Source of the DNA: Piper betle
Lineage: Eukaryota > Streptophyta > Magnoliopsida > Piperales > Piperaceae
Assembly: GCA_033002965.1 (NCBI GenBank)
Contig: JAURVB010001797.1
Location: forward strand, 1 to 64,000
Direction: 5' to 3'
Length of the DNA: 64,000 nt
The position numbers and the translations under genes were made by a program. Below the pieces are notes generated by a model. That model ran no database searches, was not told the DNA's origin, and was given only the letters and a program-made list of their open reading frames with translations. Below, one piece after another: positions 35,233-47,960 of the stretch (position 1 is the stretch's first letter; every line of letters begins with the position of its first letter).

Positions 35233-37366
35233 TATAAAACCAATGACTTGAGTTAAAGTATTATATTAGTTAACCAGTTGGTTCAACCGTCAGTTTAAAT
35301 TAAATCAGTTTAATAACCTGTGTGCTTAGTCGAGACTAACCGTGTGTTATGAGTGATGAAAGTCAACTGTACCCGGATATATGATAATTATGCTAGAAAA
35401 AATGATAAGAAATGAGTTGTCGGAGTATAAGACAATATACAGTTATTTTTTATATATATTTGATTTTGGAATTATTTTTACACCGAATAACATATTATAA
35501 TGCATTATGTTGAAGTGTGAGTGTTTATTAATAATATAACATATAATTTTGATATTATGCTGTATATTATATTTATGGGATTTTTTCCTATTTTTTGAAT
35601 TTTTTAGAATTTATCACAAGTTAGTTATTATTTTTGACTCAAGTTAACTTTTATTCATGAGATTCCCACCGAACCACACCTCGACATATTCATGAGATTG
35701 CCACCGAACCTCACCCCAACACCCTTTCTCCCTCTCTCACCCTGTCTCTACCCCTTGTTGCCATTGATGCCCCCTCCAGTCACTGCATCACCGCTGATTG
35801 ATGTCGCCGACCACCGCCGAGTCGCGTCATTGTCGTCCCCAACTTTCCCAACCGCTGCCCGGCCTCCATGGCACCTTGATGCTGCGCCCTAGCGCTGCGC
35901 GTCCCGACGCCAATTCTCTGCCAGCGCCTCCGCCACTCCACTGCCACCGTTCCGCCAACGCAGTCCCCCTTCACCCATGAGTATTTCCCCATAACAATGG
36001 CCACCGTCGAGGCCTGCCACGAGCCAATCGGACAAGTGCTCGACCCCTGGCCAACTTGACGCCGCCACCGGTGATCATCACCGTCGTTGCCAACCTCACT
36101 ACCATCACAATTAGGGTTGAACTCTGCTGAGTTGGTGCCGACCCAAAGCCCTGATTGCCTCGCCAGAAAAGTCGCCGAAAAGCCATCGAAAACTGCTGGA
36201 AAACTGGATTTGATGAAATTCGCCAAATTTTTGCCAAATTCGTCCGGCCAAACCTGATCAAACTTTGGATGCCGTCGGGTGCCGAATTCGAGTCTCGAAC
36301 TAAAGAACAAACTCTAGTCGTTGTCGATTGCAGACAACGCGAGGTATAATTAACTCTGACCTAATTACTGATAAGTGATAATTATTAGCACAACATGCTA
36401 GGATTTGAGTGATTGATGTGATAAATACTTTTATTGTAAATAAAAATAAATTGTGTGATTTGAATTATATTAAAATAAATGCTACGGAGATTCTATGAGA
36501 TGAGATGAGATAGAATGGGACAATGTCGAGCCAAGGCTAACATCTTCTAATTAGTGCCCTTATAAGAGATTCTATGAGAAAGTATAAGAATGTTTTCATT
36601 TAACTGTAAAGTCAACTCTCCCATGCTAGTTTGTTATTAGTTATTTTTGGGCCAGTAATACTCGTTACTATATTTTTTTATTATCTATGTAAGAGAGAAT
36701 CTCAAAGACTGAGTGCTGTTGGGACTGCAGAGGAGTAGAGATGTAATACAACACATGTACCTGCCAAATAAAATTGATGTTGATGAATGATGACTTGTTT
36801 TGAGTGATGCGAATTTAATGTCATTTCGGTGAATTGATAAAATATTTTGCATGTGATTAAAAATTGTGAATATAACTAAACTTGTTGTACATATATAGTT
36901 TGGTGGTTGGCGGCTGGGGCAGGCCTGGCCTGGGTGGTAGCGGCCCGGCCGCTGCGAGGGGTAGTGATGGGTGGGGGAGGTGCCCACGGGCGAGGGGGGA
37001 TGCGGTAGTGGGTGGGGGGCCGTAGCCCTGGCGACAGGGAGGCCGGTGGAGGTCGTCCCTAGGTGGCGGAGGTTCGGGAAGCCGGTGGTGGCAGGGGCAG
37101 GGGCCGGGAGGTGGGGCGGGGCGGTGGGAGAGGAGCGTGGGTAGGAGGCGGGTGGCAAAGGGGTGGGGGAGGGAGGTGGGCAGGAGAGGGGCTAGGAGGT
37201 GTGCGGGCACACTCAATGAGGCGGAGGGGAGTATTTTTGATTGTGGGCCATTGGATTTGGATCCAGCGGCCCACAATCAATACGTTATTATACACTGCAT
37301 TTTGATGCAGCCCATAGCATGTCATCAATGTATTGTATGTTTGCATCACCATCTTGAGACATTGAG
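35233..37366 (+). mobile_element. 5' LTR of element D (type B), internally deleted
   Basis: It begins TATAAAACCAATGACTTGAG, a decayed form of TGTAAAACCCGTGACTCGAG at 49670. It follows the 3' LTR through the GC-rich block (35690-36340) and the text CACAACATGCTAGGATTTGA. At about 36488 it jumps over a segment of roughly 1 kb that is present in the 3' LTR, resuming at the equivalent of about 61150. A TA-linked GC-rich element interrupts it at 36897-37313. Confidence 0.7.
36897..37313. mobile_element. GC-rich foldback element, copy 4, left end incomplete
   Basis: The right end carries the palindrome GGGCCATTGGAT-TTGG-ATCCAGCGGCCC (37246-37272) and the hairpin CTGCATTTTGATGCAG-CCC (37295-37313), as in copies 1 and 3. 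The left side begins after ATATATA at 36896 with G-rich core sequence and lacks a visible matching terminus. It lies inside the 5' LTR of element D, 15 kb from the other copies. Confidence 0.6.
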
Positions 37367-39498
37367 GACCAGTTTGTGATCGTCTTTGTAAATGACATAC
37401 TAGTATAATCTTCGTCCAGGGAAGAGCATGAGCAACATCCGAGGATTGTATTGCAGACGCTGAGAGAACAAAGATTGTACAGGAAGTTTTTGAAGTGCAG
37501 TTTTTAGCTATCAAAAGTGAACTTTCTTAGTCATATCATCTCAATAGCAAGTATCTCAGTAAATTAAGCCAAGATAGAAGCAATAGTATAGTAGGAACAT
37601 CTGAAGACACCTATAGAGGTTCGGAGTTTCCTAGGTATAGTTAGATACTACAGACGGTTCATTTAGGGTTTCTCTTCTATAGTAGCCCCTCCTACACGGC
37701 CGACTAGGAAGGATAAATTGTTCAGATGGATAGATGAATGTGAGCAGAGTTTTAAGATGCTGAAGGAGAGAGTGACTTTGGAGCCTGTCCTCACATTGCC
37801 TGAAGGATATGAGGATTTCGTAGTTTATACAGATGCCTCAAGAGTTGGGTTAGGTTGTGTTTTGATGCAGAAGGATAAAATTACATCCTATGCATTTTGT
37901 CAGCTCAAAGTGCATGAGCATAACTATCATACACACGACTTAGAGCTCGCAAGAATCATATTCGCTCTTAAAATATAGAGCCACTACTTGAATGGAACAT
38001 CTTTCAGACTCTTGACTGCTCACTAGAGTTTGAAATATATCATTCACGTAGAAGAATTTGATTAGTAGACAAAGAACAGGGTTAAAGATGTTATTAGACT
38101 ACGAGATCGACATAGAGTACCACGAGGGCAAAGCAAATGTGGTAGTCAATGCTTTGAGCAAGAAGCCAGTACAAGGCTCAACAGGATTTGCAGTAGTGTC
38201 AGTTACTTAGTTTGCTACAGGGTTGGTTGGAATGATGACATGATTGACTATTCAGCTAAGTGTGCTTGAATAGATCAGGGTTGTATAGGAGGCAGACAAA
38301 CAGTTGGGTCTGTGGTTGGAATAGGGAACACATTAGGAATTAGCCACAGATATAGATGGGTTAGTCAAATTGAGAGGTTGACTCTTTATGCCAAATGTTT
38401 CATAGTATCCCAGACTTCGAAGTATAATTTTTCACGAAGCTCACACGTTGAGATGCTCAGTACATCCAGGTGGAGTGAAGATGTATCACGATATTCGACG
38501 AACATATTGGTGTCCAGGAATGAACAGAGAGGAATACGACATAATTGCCAGATGTTTGGTGTGCCAACAAGTGAAAGTTGAGCATGTATATCCAAGTGGA
38601 ATACTACAGCCATTGGAAACCCCAGAGTGGAAGTGGGAGAGCATAGCGTGACTTTGTAATCACTTTGCCTAAGACCCACCAACAGAAGGCTGAAATATGG
38701 GTCATAGTAGATCAACTCACTAAGAACGCATACCAATCAGGATAGACTGCCCATTGACCACTTTGGCCACATTGTAGAGAGACCAGATAATCAGGCTACA
38801 TGGAGTGCCACATGAGATTGTATCAGACAAGGATCTGAGGTCCACATCTCGATTTTGGAAAGCTTTCTAGGTAGCTATGGGCACCGTGTCAAGATTCAGC
38901 ACAGACGAGAAGGCTAACTAAACTATACAGATCCTGGAATATTTGCTCCAAGCATGCATTCTAGACTTCAGTGGAAAGTTGGGAACAACATTTACCTCTA
39001 ATGGAGTTCTCCTACATTAAAAGTTACTAGGCCACGATTGGAATGACACTATTTGAGGTACTATACGGCCGACCATGTCGATCCCCAGTATGTTTGGTAC
39101 AGGGCAGTGAATTAGTAGTAATTGGGCTAGAAATGATCCAGCAGACACAAGAAGTAGTAATGTGGATCAAGAAGAGAATGAGGTCAGCTCAAGATAAAAC
39201 AAAAAATTTATAACGCTTAGATCAGAGGTGAGGTTCATTTCGCATTAGGAGATCAGGTTCTCTTAAAGGTTTCTCCGACTAAGGGAACGTGAGATTTGGG
39301 AAGCATGGGAAACTCAGTTCGCGATATATCAGACCATTTGATGTGATTGAGCGTGTTGGACCAGTTGCTTACATGCTAGCATTGCTACCTCATCTATCAG
39401 CTATGCATGATGTCTTCTATGTATGATTTCTAAAGGTATACCATCCACACAACTCTCATTTTGTCACTTTCAGAGCGATAGAGCTGCACCAAACCTAA
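37367..39498 (+). pseudogene. Ty3/gypsy pol fragment: RT end, RNase H, integrase
   Basis: The reading starts in the reverse transcriptase around the catalytic turn, which here is FVNDILV rather than the usual F-D-D form. It passes SREEHEQH and the region RSFLGIVRYYRRFI. RNase H follows at 37715-38000 with [16 protein letters not shown] and [13 protein letters not shown]. The integrase zinc finger has H-P-G-G-V-K-M, RRTYWCPGM and ARCLVCQQVK (38440-38640), and a decayed core extends to about 39300. Multiple stops and frameshifts break it. The wording is closest to Tekay/Del-type chromoviruses. It stops at 39498, where a B LTR is inserted, and resumes at 49391. Confidence 0.82.
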
Positions 39499-40561
39499 TA
39501 TAACACCCTATTTTGGTTCACTTGTGAACCAACCCAAAAAATGTTACCAGCCATCGAACTGTTTGCTAATCTACTTGATTTGGTTATGCCAACCCGGATC
39601 TACCCTCGGTGTCTTAAGATGGTGATGTCACATGTAAAACATGGATGAGATGCTCAGGTTCTAACATTGTCATACATGCATGCCATGATGTGCAAACAAG
39701 TAAACAAATAAAGAAAACAAACGAAAAGTTCAAAAGAAATATCTATTTTGAAAACAAAATAGACAGAGTTTTCCTAAAAGTGCAATAGAGGCCACCCTGT
39801 CAACTCCAAGCAATAATATGTATAGCAATAAAAATCGTAAACACAGTCCAAATACAACATGTTTTCATATTCTAGTTATACTCACTCTGTAGCTCACCCA
39901 GTTCATTTCCACTTTCCATTTTCGTTCACATACATAATATCTATAGCAATTTACAAAATATCTTTCAAATTCATTATCCACACAATTAGATACATCACCA
40001 ATTAGAGTCGGCAGGTACATGTGTACGCGATTTCATTGCTGCTCCTCCGCAGTCCCGACAGTGCTCATTCATCGAGATTCTCACTAGTCCAAAAGGAACT
40101 AATAACAAATTGACACAAGAAAGCTAACCCTCCTGTTGAATAAAAACCTCATACACTTCCTCAAGAACTCTCATAAGGGTAATAATGGGAGTCATCGACC
40201 TCTGGCGGCAGCATCCCCTTTCCATATAATTCTCTTTCTTTGGCCATTTAAACTATCCCTTTGTACGAGAAAATCATTTTCTTTCCATTCAGTCCTCTAC
40301 ATCCTCTGTATTACTCTTGGCCTTGAGTACAGAGACCGAGTACTCTCGAGGCATGTGCCTTCTATACCCTTTTACACCACAAGTCTAGACATGCGTTACA
40401 TAGCACTACTCGTAAACCTCCACACTTCTCTGGGTTTGAGGAAGTCAAAGGCAGAGTTATCAGGATCCCTCAGGAATGGAGTGGATACTCACCAATTTCA
40501 GGGCTCATTTTGACAAACACACACCCTATTGCACGTCATTGAAGTTATTCAAACAAGTTTT

Positions 40562-40579
40562 TGGCGCCATTGCCGGGGA
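40562..40579 (+). promoter_or_regulatory. Primer-binding site of element C
   Basis: TGGCGCCATTGCCGGGGA differs at one base from the TGGCGCCGTTGCCGGGGA site typical of Athila/Tat retrotransposons, reported as complementary to a tRNA-Asp 3' end. Confidence 0.7.
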
Positions 40580-40814
40580 GATCGAATTTTCTTAGTTAAT
40601 TTATGATTAGAATTTTGAGTCTTTTCTTTTCTTTTTAGATTTTAGTCTCTGATTTTTTAAAATTCTATATCATTGTCTTCTTCCTTGTTATCATTTGTTT
40701 ATGCATCAATTAGTGCGGTCACCCTTGCTTTCTTGTGATCTAGAGATTGAAAGGACTTTGAGAAAATTGTGTGCCACTAGAAGAAGAGCGTAAGAAGCAA
40801 TAGAAGAAGAAGCC

Positions 40815-41745
40815 ATGGACCCACAACAACAACAAATGCCTCCACTTCCATCGATTGTAGTAGTAACCAATGATGACAACGAGGAAATCCAAGATTGGGT
40901 TGTACCGCTTGCAAGAGGGTTACAATGTAGTATTATTGCACCACTAGTGGATGCGACCCACTTCTAGCTTAAACCAGTTTTATTTTACATGTTATAAACT
41001 ATAGGACAATTTAGTGGATCGCCTACTAAAAATCCTAATAGGTGTATCATTACTTTCCTATCGGTTTGCGATATATATAAGCAACTTAGTGTCTCTGACG
41101 ACGCTCTCCGCCTTCTCTTATTTCCATTCTCATTAATAGGAAGTGCGAAAGAGTGGTTGTCATCATTAGATGCAATTACCACTTGGGATGAATTGTCTGA
41201 AAAAATTTTATTAACATATTTTCCTCCTTCTAAAACTGTTAAATTACGTAATAAAATTTTATCTTTTTTGCAGTTTAATGGTAAGTCACTTTGAGGCATG
41301 AGAAAGATTTAAAGAATTGTTGAAAAAGTGTCTCAACCATGGTATAAAAAGATGGATGCAACTCTAAACTTTTTATAACGGGTTATTGGGGCAAACAAAG
41401 AACATAGTTAATGTAGTGGCCAATGGATCATTTCTTAAGCCCCATGAAGCTTTTCAACTGCTAGAATTGATGGTTCCTAGCAACCACCAGGCAACACAAG
41501 AAAGGCATCCAAGGTGGATTACCAGAGTTTTAGAATTAGATGCACTTATTGCTTTATCTGCTTAGGTTAGTACTTTAGCTAATCAAGTTCAAAATCTTAA
41601 TATGCAGGGATAGGTTAAGGCTGTGGAACCAAGGTGTGAATGGAATGGTCAAGGACATTCTATAGGTCAATGTGCAACAGATCAAGTAAATTACGTAGGC
41701 AACTTTAATAGGAACAACAATCCCTATTCAAATACCTACAACTCG
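40815..41745 (+). pseudogene. Gag of element C, degenerate
   Basis: Reading from MDPQQQQMPPLP the text passes a retrotrans_gag-like region: QFSGSPTKNPNRCIITFL, VSDDALRLLLFPFSL, SAKEWLSSLDAITTWDELS, FPPSKTVKLRNKI. A single CCHC-like knuckle remnant follows near 41640-41680 (CEWNGQGHSIGQC). Stops at 40966, 40996, 41292 and later, plus frameshifts, break the frame. Confidence 0.75.
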
Positions 41746-41799
41746 GGCTAGCGCAATAACCCCAACTTTAATAGGGCACTTTGAAAGTACTAGGACAAC

Positions 41800-42800
41800 G
41801 ATGAAAGTTCTCCAATCAGAATTATTTTGGTCTACACTATTTAAAGATGCAAGACATTTTATTGAGAGATGTGACCACTATCAAAGGGCTAGAAATCTGT
41901 CAAGGAAAAACAAAATGCCTCTCAACTCTATTTTTGAAGTAGAATTATTTAATGTATGGGGTATAAATTTTATGGGTCATTTTCTACCATCAAACTCTAA
42001 CACTTATATTCTTTTACTTGTCGATTATGTTTCTAAATGGGTTGAAGCAGTAGCTTTACCTTCAAATGATGCCAAGGTGGAGGTTAAGTTTTTTTAAAAA
42101 TATCTTTACCATATTTGGTATACCTCGGGCAATCATTAGTGATGGAGGGTCTCACTTTTGCAACAGGCAATTTGAAGCTTTATTGGCTAAGCATGGAGTG
42201 AAACATAAGGTTGCCACTGCTTACTATCTACAAACTAATGGCCATGTTGAAGTATCCAATCGAGAGATTCTTAAAATTTTAGAGAAGGTTGTAAAAGGTA
42301 AAAGAAAGGATTGGTCTATTCTGTTAGATGATGTTCTATGGGCTTATAGAACAACTTTCAAGACACCATTTGGCGTGTCCCCTTATCGATCAGTGTTTTG
42401 AAAGGCTTGTCATCTTCCCCTAGAATTAGAGTATAAAGCTTTTTGGGCCATTAAGGAATTGAATTGACTTAGAAGCATGTGAAAAAATGAGACTACAACA
42501 ACTTATTGAATTAGAAGAAATTATGAGAGCTTCTTATGAAAATGCCAAGATCTATAAAGAAAAATTTAAAGCATGGCATTATCAAAGAATTACTTCTTAA
42601 CCATTTTCTCTTGGACAAAGGGTATTGTTATATGACTCAAGGTTGAAAATTTTCTAAGGAAAATTAAAATCAAGATGGTCTAGTCCTTACATAGTGCAAA
42701 TAGTTTTTCCACACAGTGCAATTGAAATTAAGACTGAACAAGGGGTTCGATCATTTGAAATCAATGGATGTAGACTGAAACACTACTATGAAGGGGAACA
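41800..42800 (+). pseudogene. Integrase of element C; protease, RT and RNase H missing
   Basis: Two overlapping frames (41801-42097 and 42066-42401) give an integrase. The HHCC remnant CDHYQRARNLSRKNKMPL leads into the core WGINFMGHF, YILLLVDYVSKWVEA, GIPRAIISDGGSHF, YYLQTNGHVEVSNREI and WAYRTTFKTPFGVSPY. The catalytic Asp, Asp, Glu triad appears as D-in-NVWGINF (changed), D in SDGG and E in HVEVSN. It follows the gag knuckle within about 100 bp, so protease to RNase H has been deleted. A frameshift lies at the T run near 42091-42097. Confidence 0.8.
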
Positions 42801-43070
42801 ACTTTGGTAGTCATCCATCATATTAAATAAAGAATGAGAAATATGCATCTCGCTGTAGATGTTAAACCTAGCGCTTCTTGGGAGGCAAGCCAAGAGTGGG
42901 TCAAGTGCAAATTCAGTTATTCATGATAATCATCCACCGACTAATTGGTTGAGGGAGTTCTCTTTCACTTATTTTTCTTATTTTTTTAATTTTTATCAAC
43001 ATTGAGGACAATGTTTAGTGTAAGTGTGGGGATGCCTTAATTTTGTGCATATTGCTCGACTCATGTTTAG

Positions 43071-43072
<2 letters not shown>

Positions 43073-43119
<47 letters not shown>
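43073..43119. repeat. (TA)n microsatellite in element C
   Basis: About 22 TA units in the non-coding region between integrase and the 3' LTR. Confidence 0.95.
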
Positions 43120-43121
<2 letters not shown>

Positions 43122-43838
43122 TAGTTTAGTGTAAAAATTTCATTATGCAAGAACATATTAGTCTGTTGGTTCAATGATAGATACATATGAATTAGTCTTA
43201 CCTTTCTTGGAAAAACTTAAATAATTGATATGAGGGATGAACAGAGTAAATGATTGCATTCGAGAGTTGGTTCTCTGCCTTATATTATGTTCACAATCAT
43301 TTGGTTTAGATGATTTTAATAAATGTTTTGCAATAGGAAAAATCCTTTAATCATAAGAATTTACATGACAGCTCTGGTTGTTTGAGGTTGTCTTTGCAAT
43401 TTTTCTTCTTTAAAAAATTGAATAAATTAGAGTAGTGACTACTTTGCTGAGTAACCGGGCCTTTGTAACTCAATAATTATGGGGGTTCGCATCAAATGGT
43501 AAAGTTGGCTTCTCTTTCAAAAAAAAACCAAAAATAAATGCTTACATTAGTGGAGATGAGGACAAATGGCAAACATATTTAAACATGAGCCAAAGTGTTG
43601 TTTTCTTATTGCAAATGAGAAGGATAAACAAAACGATTATCTTACAAACACACGAAGAGCCTTCTTTTGAGTGTGATTGATAAAAGGAAATTTTTTATTT
43701 GATTGATATCTTGTCGCCTTTGGATAGATTAATTAAGGATCATATGAGAACATAATGGGGACTAACTATTTTTGTGTAGTAAAATTTTTTTATTATGATA
43801 TTTTGCTTAGGACGCACAAAAGTTTATGTTTAGATAGG

Positions 43839-46800
43839 TGTTACGTGTTTAAAGTATACAATATTTTCCCATGTTTTTAATGTGATTTTGTACACCCCGG
43901 TGATAAATATTATTAATTAGGTGATAGTTTACTTTATTTTTTAGTTAATTAATATTTTATTAAATATGTTTAATTTTAAAGTTTTAATGCAAAAAAAGAT
44001 GAAATAAATTAACTTAGGAATTGAAAGGTCATGGTACTTGGCCCTACCCAATGGTTACTACAAAGGAGTTCACAAAGCTCAAATGAGGGCGAATGTTGAT
44101 GGTTTTGGGGTGCCTTACTTATGGCTTGGTTGAGTAAGTCGAGGAGTTGCAAACTTGATTGGATCGCCAAAATTAATTAGATTACGTTGATTTGTGAACA
44201 CCTTCCTTGAATTCATGTATCTAATATCCATCTCATCTTCTATATAAAGGGGTAATCATTTGTTGTTTGGGATATCTCAACTCTTGGCTTAGGAGTTTAG
44301 TGAATCAAGTAGTTCTATTTGTTGTAATTTTTAGTACTTTTTATAATATATGTTCATTTCTTTTTCATAATGTTCTTTATTTTTATTATGGAGCATTCCT
44401 TTATTTCGTTCTAGATAAGAATGGAACTTAATATGGTTTAATTGAATTCATTTTAATTTCTTACTCTTTTATTTAATTGGATTGTTTGAATTATCATGTT
44501 TTTAATGTTAAGAGTAGACTGATCATCTATTACTTAGATCATGAGGTTTAATTAGATTTTGGGAGAAATTAATAAAATTAGTCAGTGATAATTTATCATA
44601 CGATGAGTCTTTTGACTTGTTTGTTATTGTGGGCGAGAGATACACAAAATCGTATGCGATTGTAAGCTAAATCTTAATGGATTATTTTGTTGAATAATCA
44701 GATTATCACCAGGAGTAAAAATTGAGGCAAAATAAATGCATGAAGGAGTGAAAGCCATATTGTAACACCCCAAATCCGGTCCACACTCGTGAACCGAACC
44801 GGCATGTTACAGGCCCCGGTTAGGTCGGCTAACCCGAACCTAACTCATGCGGATCCAATCTCGGCGTCTTAAGATGAAGATACAACTCGCAATGCATTGA
44901 TGAATATACAACCCTAACGTGGTACTACATGAATGACATGCAATTCAAGCACACACCAATACCATTACGATTAAACTCAATAAAAATTCTAAAATAAAAC
45001 GGACAGAATTTCTCCTAAAAGTGCAATTAGGATCCACCCTGTCAAAACAATACATACCAATATATATGCATATATCAATAATTTTAATCACACATAATCT
45101 AATATACTGTATATTCATTATAGAACTTGGGCCATACTTCTGTTGCGCACTCTGATCACATCTCACCTCTTATCATCATATCTTAGCTTTTCATCATGTC
45201 ATAACATTATCTCATTGCGTTTAATCATATCCTATCATGTCTTAGTATTTCACATCATTCACAATATGATAGCATCATCAATAAAATATAAACACTCAAT
45301 CGACTAACATGTGTGCAAGTGACAACAATGCTCCTCCGTCCAAACTGGCTCCTTCAACTCGTGATTATTACCTACATATAGTATAAAAACACGTCAGTAA
45401 CAAATGTTACTGGTCCGGAAAATAAAATAACTATAACAAGCTGGCTATGAGAGCAAACTCTCATATGAAAGAAAACATCATACTCCACGTGAACACTCTG
45501 AAGGGCACTACTGAGGAGCCACTGGGCTGCAGACCCGGTAGCATCCCGAACTTACTGATCTGCTGCTGGTACTGTGCAGCTCTCGGCACTTCTTTTTCAG
45601 TACTTCTCGTGAAACTTTATCCTATGCCCTCTCCTTACCTCCATATTTCTCCTGGCCTTGAGCACGAAGGCCGAGTACTCTCAGGCAGTCGCCTTTAGTA
45701 CCCTTTGAACCACAAGTCCGGACATGCGCTGTACTAAACAGTACCCGTAAACCTCCACGTTCTCCGGGTGTGAGGAACTCAAACATGGAGTTGTCAGGAT
45801 CCCTCGGGAATGGAACAGTCCACTGGCACTAATCCAGAGCCCGCTTTGATTGTCACGACATCCTCTGCATGGTACGTGCAGTCGATTTCTCCATCTCTCA
45901 TCTCACTGAAAACGCGAAAACTACATATATATATGGGCTGGGTAGGGATTTATATAATAGGCCCGAAGGCAACTTGTGGTGGATCTTGTTTTCAAAATCA
46001 TCCTCGAGGGATCTCATCCTCGAGGGGTTATTAATCCGGAAAATGTTCGGTTAAATGACCCGAGTTAAGTGGGATCCGATAAAACGTCATTTAACCCGTC
46101 CTGCAGGCAATAAATTAAACATACAATAGAAAGAGTAAATCAGAGACGAGTCCTAAACGGACCTGGTAGAAGCTCCAAGCATGTCATCGCGCCTAGGCGG
46201 CGAGCTCCTACTCCGCACCTACACATCAAAACTAAATACTAACGCCCGCTAACTAAATGATGCATCAAACTCAACAAACATCACACAATTCAATCATCAG
46301 CCATAACAAGCAACAATTATAATGTGAAAGTAATTCCAACTTATCCTATTAATATCAATCTAATTATATTTCCTAAGTTACGTTGTACTCGATTATCATG
46401 CTCAAATTTACTTTAGTTCATCAGGTCACTTAACTATCATTCCCTGTTAATCACATCATGCGCATCTTTACTTTATTCATGGTCAAGACATTAATCATGA
46501 TAATTAATCAACCCTAGCATGCTATGCTAACAATTATCATCAATTTTAAATAAATCAATCGGAGGTAATTATACCTCACATCGTCGGCAATCGGCGATGG
46601 CTAGGGTTCCGTCGCGCGTCTCGGAGCTCAAATTTGGCGCTCATCGGCGTCCGAAGCTCGATCGGGCTCCACTGGGTGAGCCCCGCGGAAGATCCGGTGA
46701 ATTCCAGTGAATCCCAGAAATTCCGATTTTCCGGCGGTTTTTCGGCAGCTACTTGCGGTTTCCGGCAACTTCCGGTGGTTTTCCGGCGACAATCGCCGGC

Positions 46801-47937
46801 GGCATTTACTGGTCGGAAAGGGGTCGTGTTGGGTACCCTCGGAACCGGCTCGGCGACCCCGACTCAGCTACGAGGTCAACGTGGCCAACGGAGGTGGTGG
46901 CTTGCCGGAAAACGGCTAAAACAGGGCTGGCGGCGATGGGTCGCTAGATCCGGCCGGCCAGGGCGGCGATGGCCTCCGCTCCGGTCGGGGAAGGCCGCTA
47001 GGGGTCGAGGGTGTCGAGGCGACTACCCGATCACGGCGGCGACGGTTGCCGGCGGCGCGGGCGTGGCGCTTGGCACAGCGATCCGGCATCGCGGCGGCCC
47101 GATGGGGGCCAGACTTGGTCGGGGCAGCACGACGATGTCGTCGCGGGGCTAGGCGGCGACGATCGGCGGCTGGGCGGCGTCGGCAGCAGCGGCGGCGATG
47201 CTGCACGGGGGCGGCGTCAGGGTTTGGGAAGAAAGGAAGGTGCGGTGGCAAAGTCGTAAATATTACTTGACTCGTCTCCGACTCGAGTCAAAAATAATAT
47301 TTAAGTCGTAAGAAAAATTCCAAAAAATTTGGGAAAAATCCCATAAAATCAAACAACACTAAAAAATCATAATGATATGCTCTAGAACTATCAACCCACC
47401 CAAAATGCCCGTAACGCGTCCTAACGCGGTAAACGGCCTAAAACTAATTCTACGATCCACTATATATAAAAATAAAAAAAAATCATTGGCATACTCTCAC
47501 ATATTCTGATAACTCATTCTGTTCTGCTGTGTTCATGACGTTATCATCATATACTTGGGTACGCATGACCCTCATAGCTCATACACGCGACCGGCGTCGG
47601 CTCGGTACACGTGTCCTGAAACAGACTCAACTCGAAAAATAACGGTCGACCCGACCGGTTCTGAATATAAAACCCTAACTCGAATCATGGGTTTTACACA
47701 TATAATTATCTTAGATTAACAATCTAAGGGAATAGAAAAGAGTAAAATGTGATGAAGATTAATTTTATGTTAAGGGAAATTCCACTGTAGAAGAAATTTT
47801 ATCATAAACTAAAAATCTCTTTTGTTGTTGTTTTGCTCTTAGTTCTATTTTCTACTATTAATGTAAGCAAATTTATCTCTTTGTGGGACGATACGTTGTT
47901 TTGACCATGTATACTTGCAGGTCATTGAAGTTAAACA
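43839..47937 (+). mobile_element. Plus-oriented LTR of element C, interrupted
   Basis: It starts TGTTACGTGTTTAAAG at 43839 and runs to 44760. It continues after the solo A LTR from 47699 to about 47937, where it ends TTGAAGTTAAACA. Total length without the insertion is about 1.16 kb. The reverse complement of nearly the whole sequence follows at 47961-49155, which confirms both boundaries. Confidence 0.75.
44761..47698 (-). mobile_element. Solo LTR of family A
   Basis: It is a 2938-bp minus-oriented LTR from TGTAACACCCC (44761) to GGGTTTTACA (47698). A perfect 5-bp target duplication CATAT occurs at 44756-44760 and 47699-47703. The flanks rejoin into continuous sequence of the C-element LTR, as shown by the uninterrupted inverted copy at 47961-49155. 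It closely resembles the LTR at 38-2976. Confidence 0.93.
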
Positions 47938-47960
47938 AGTTTTTAGCATGAAGCAAAACT

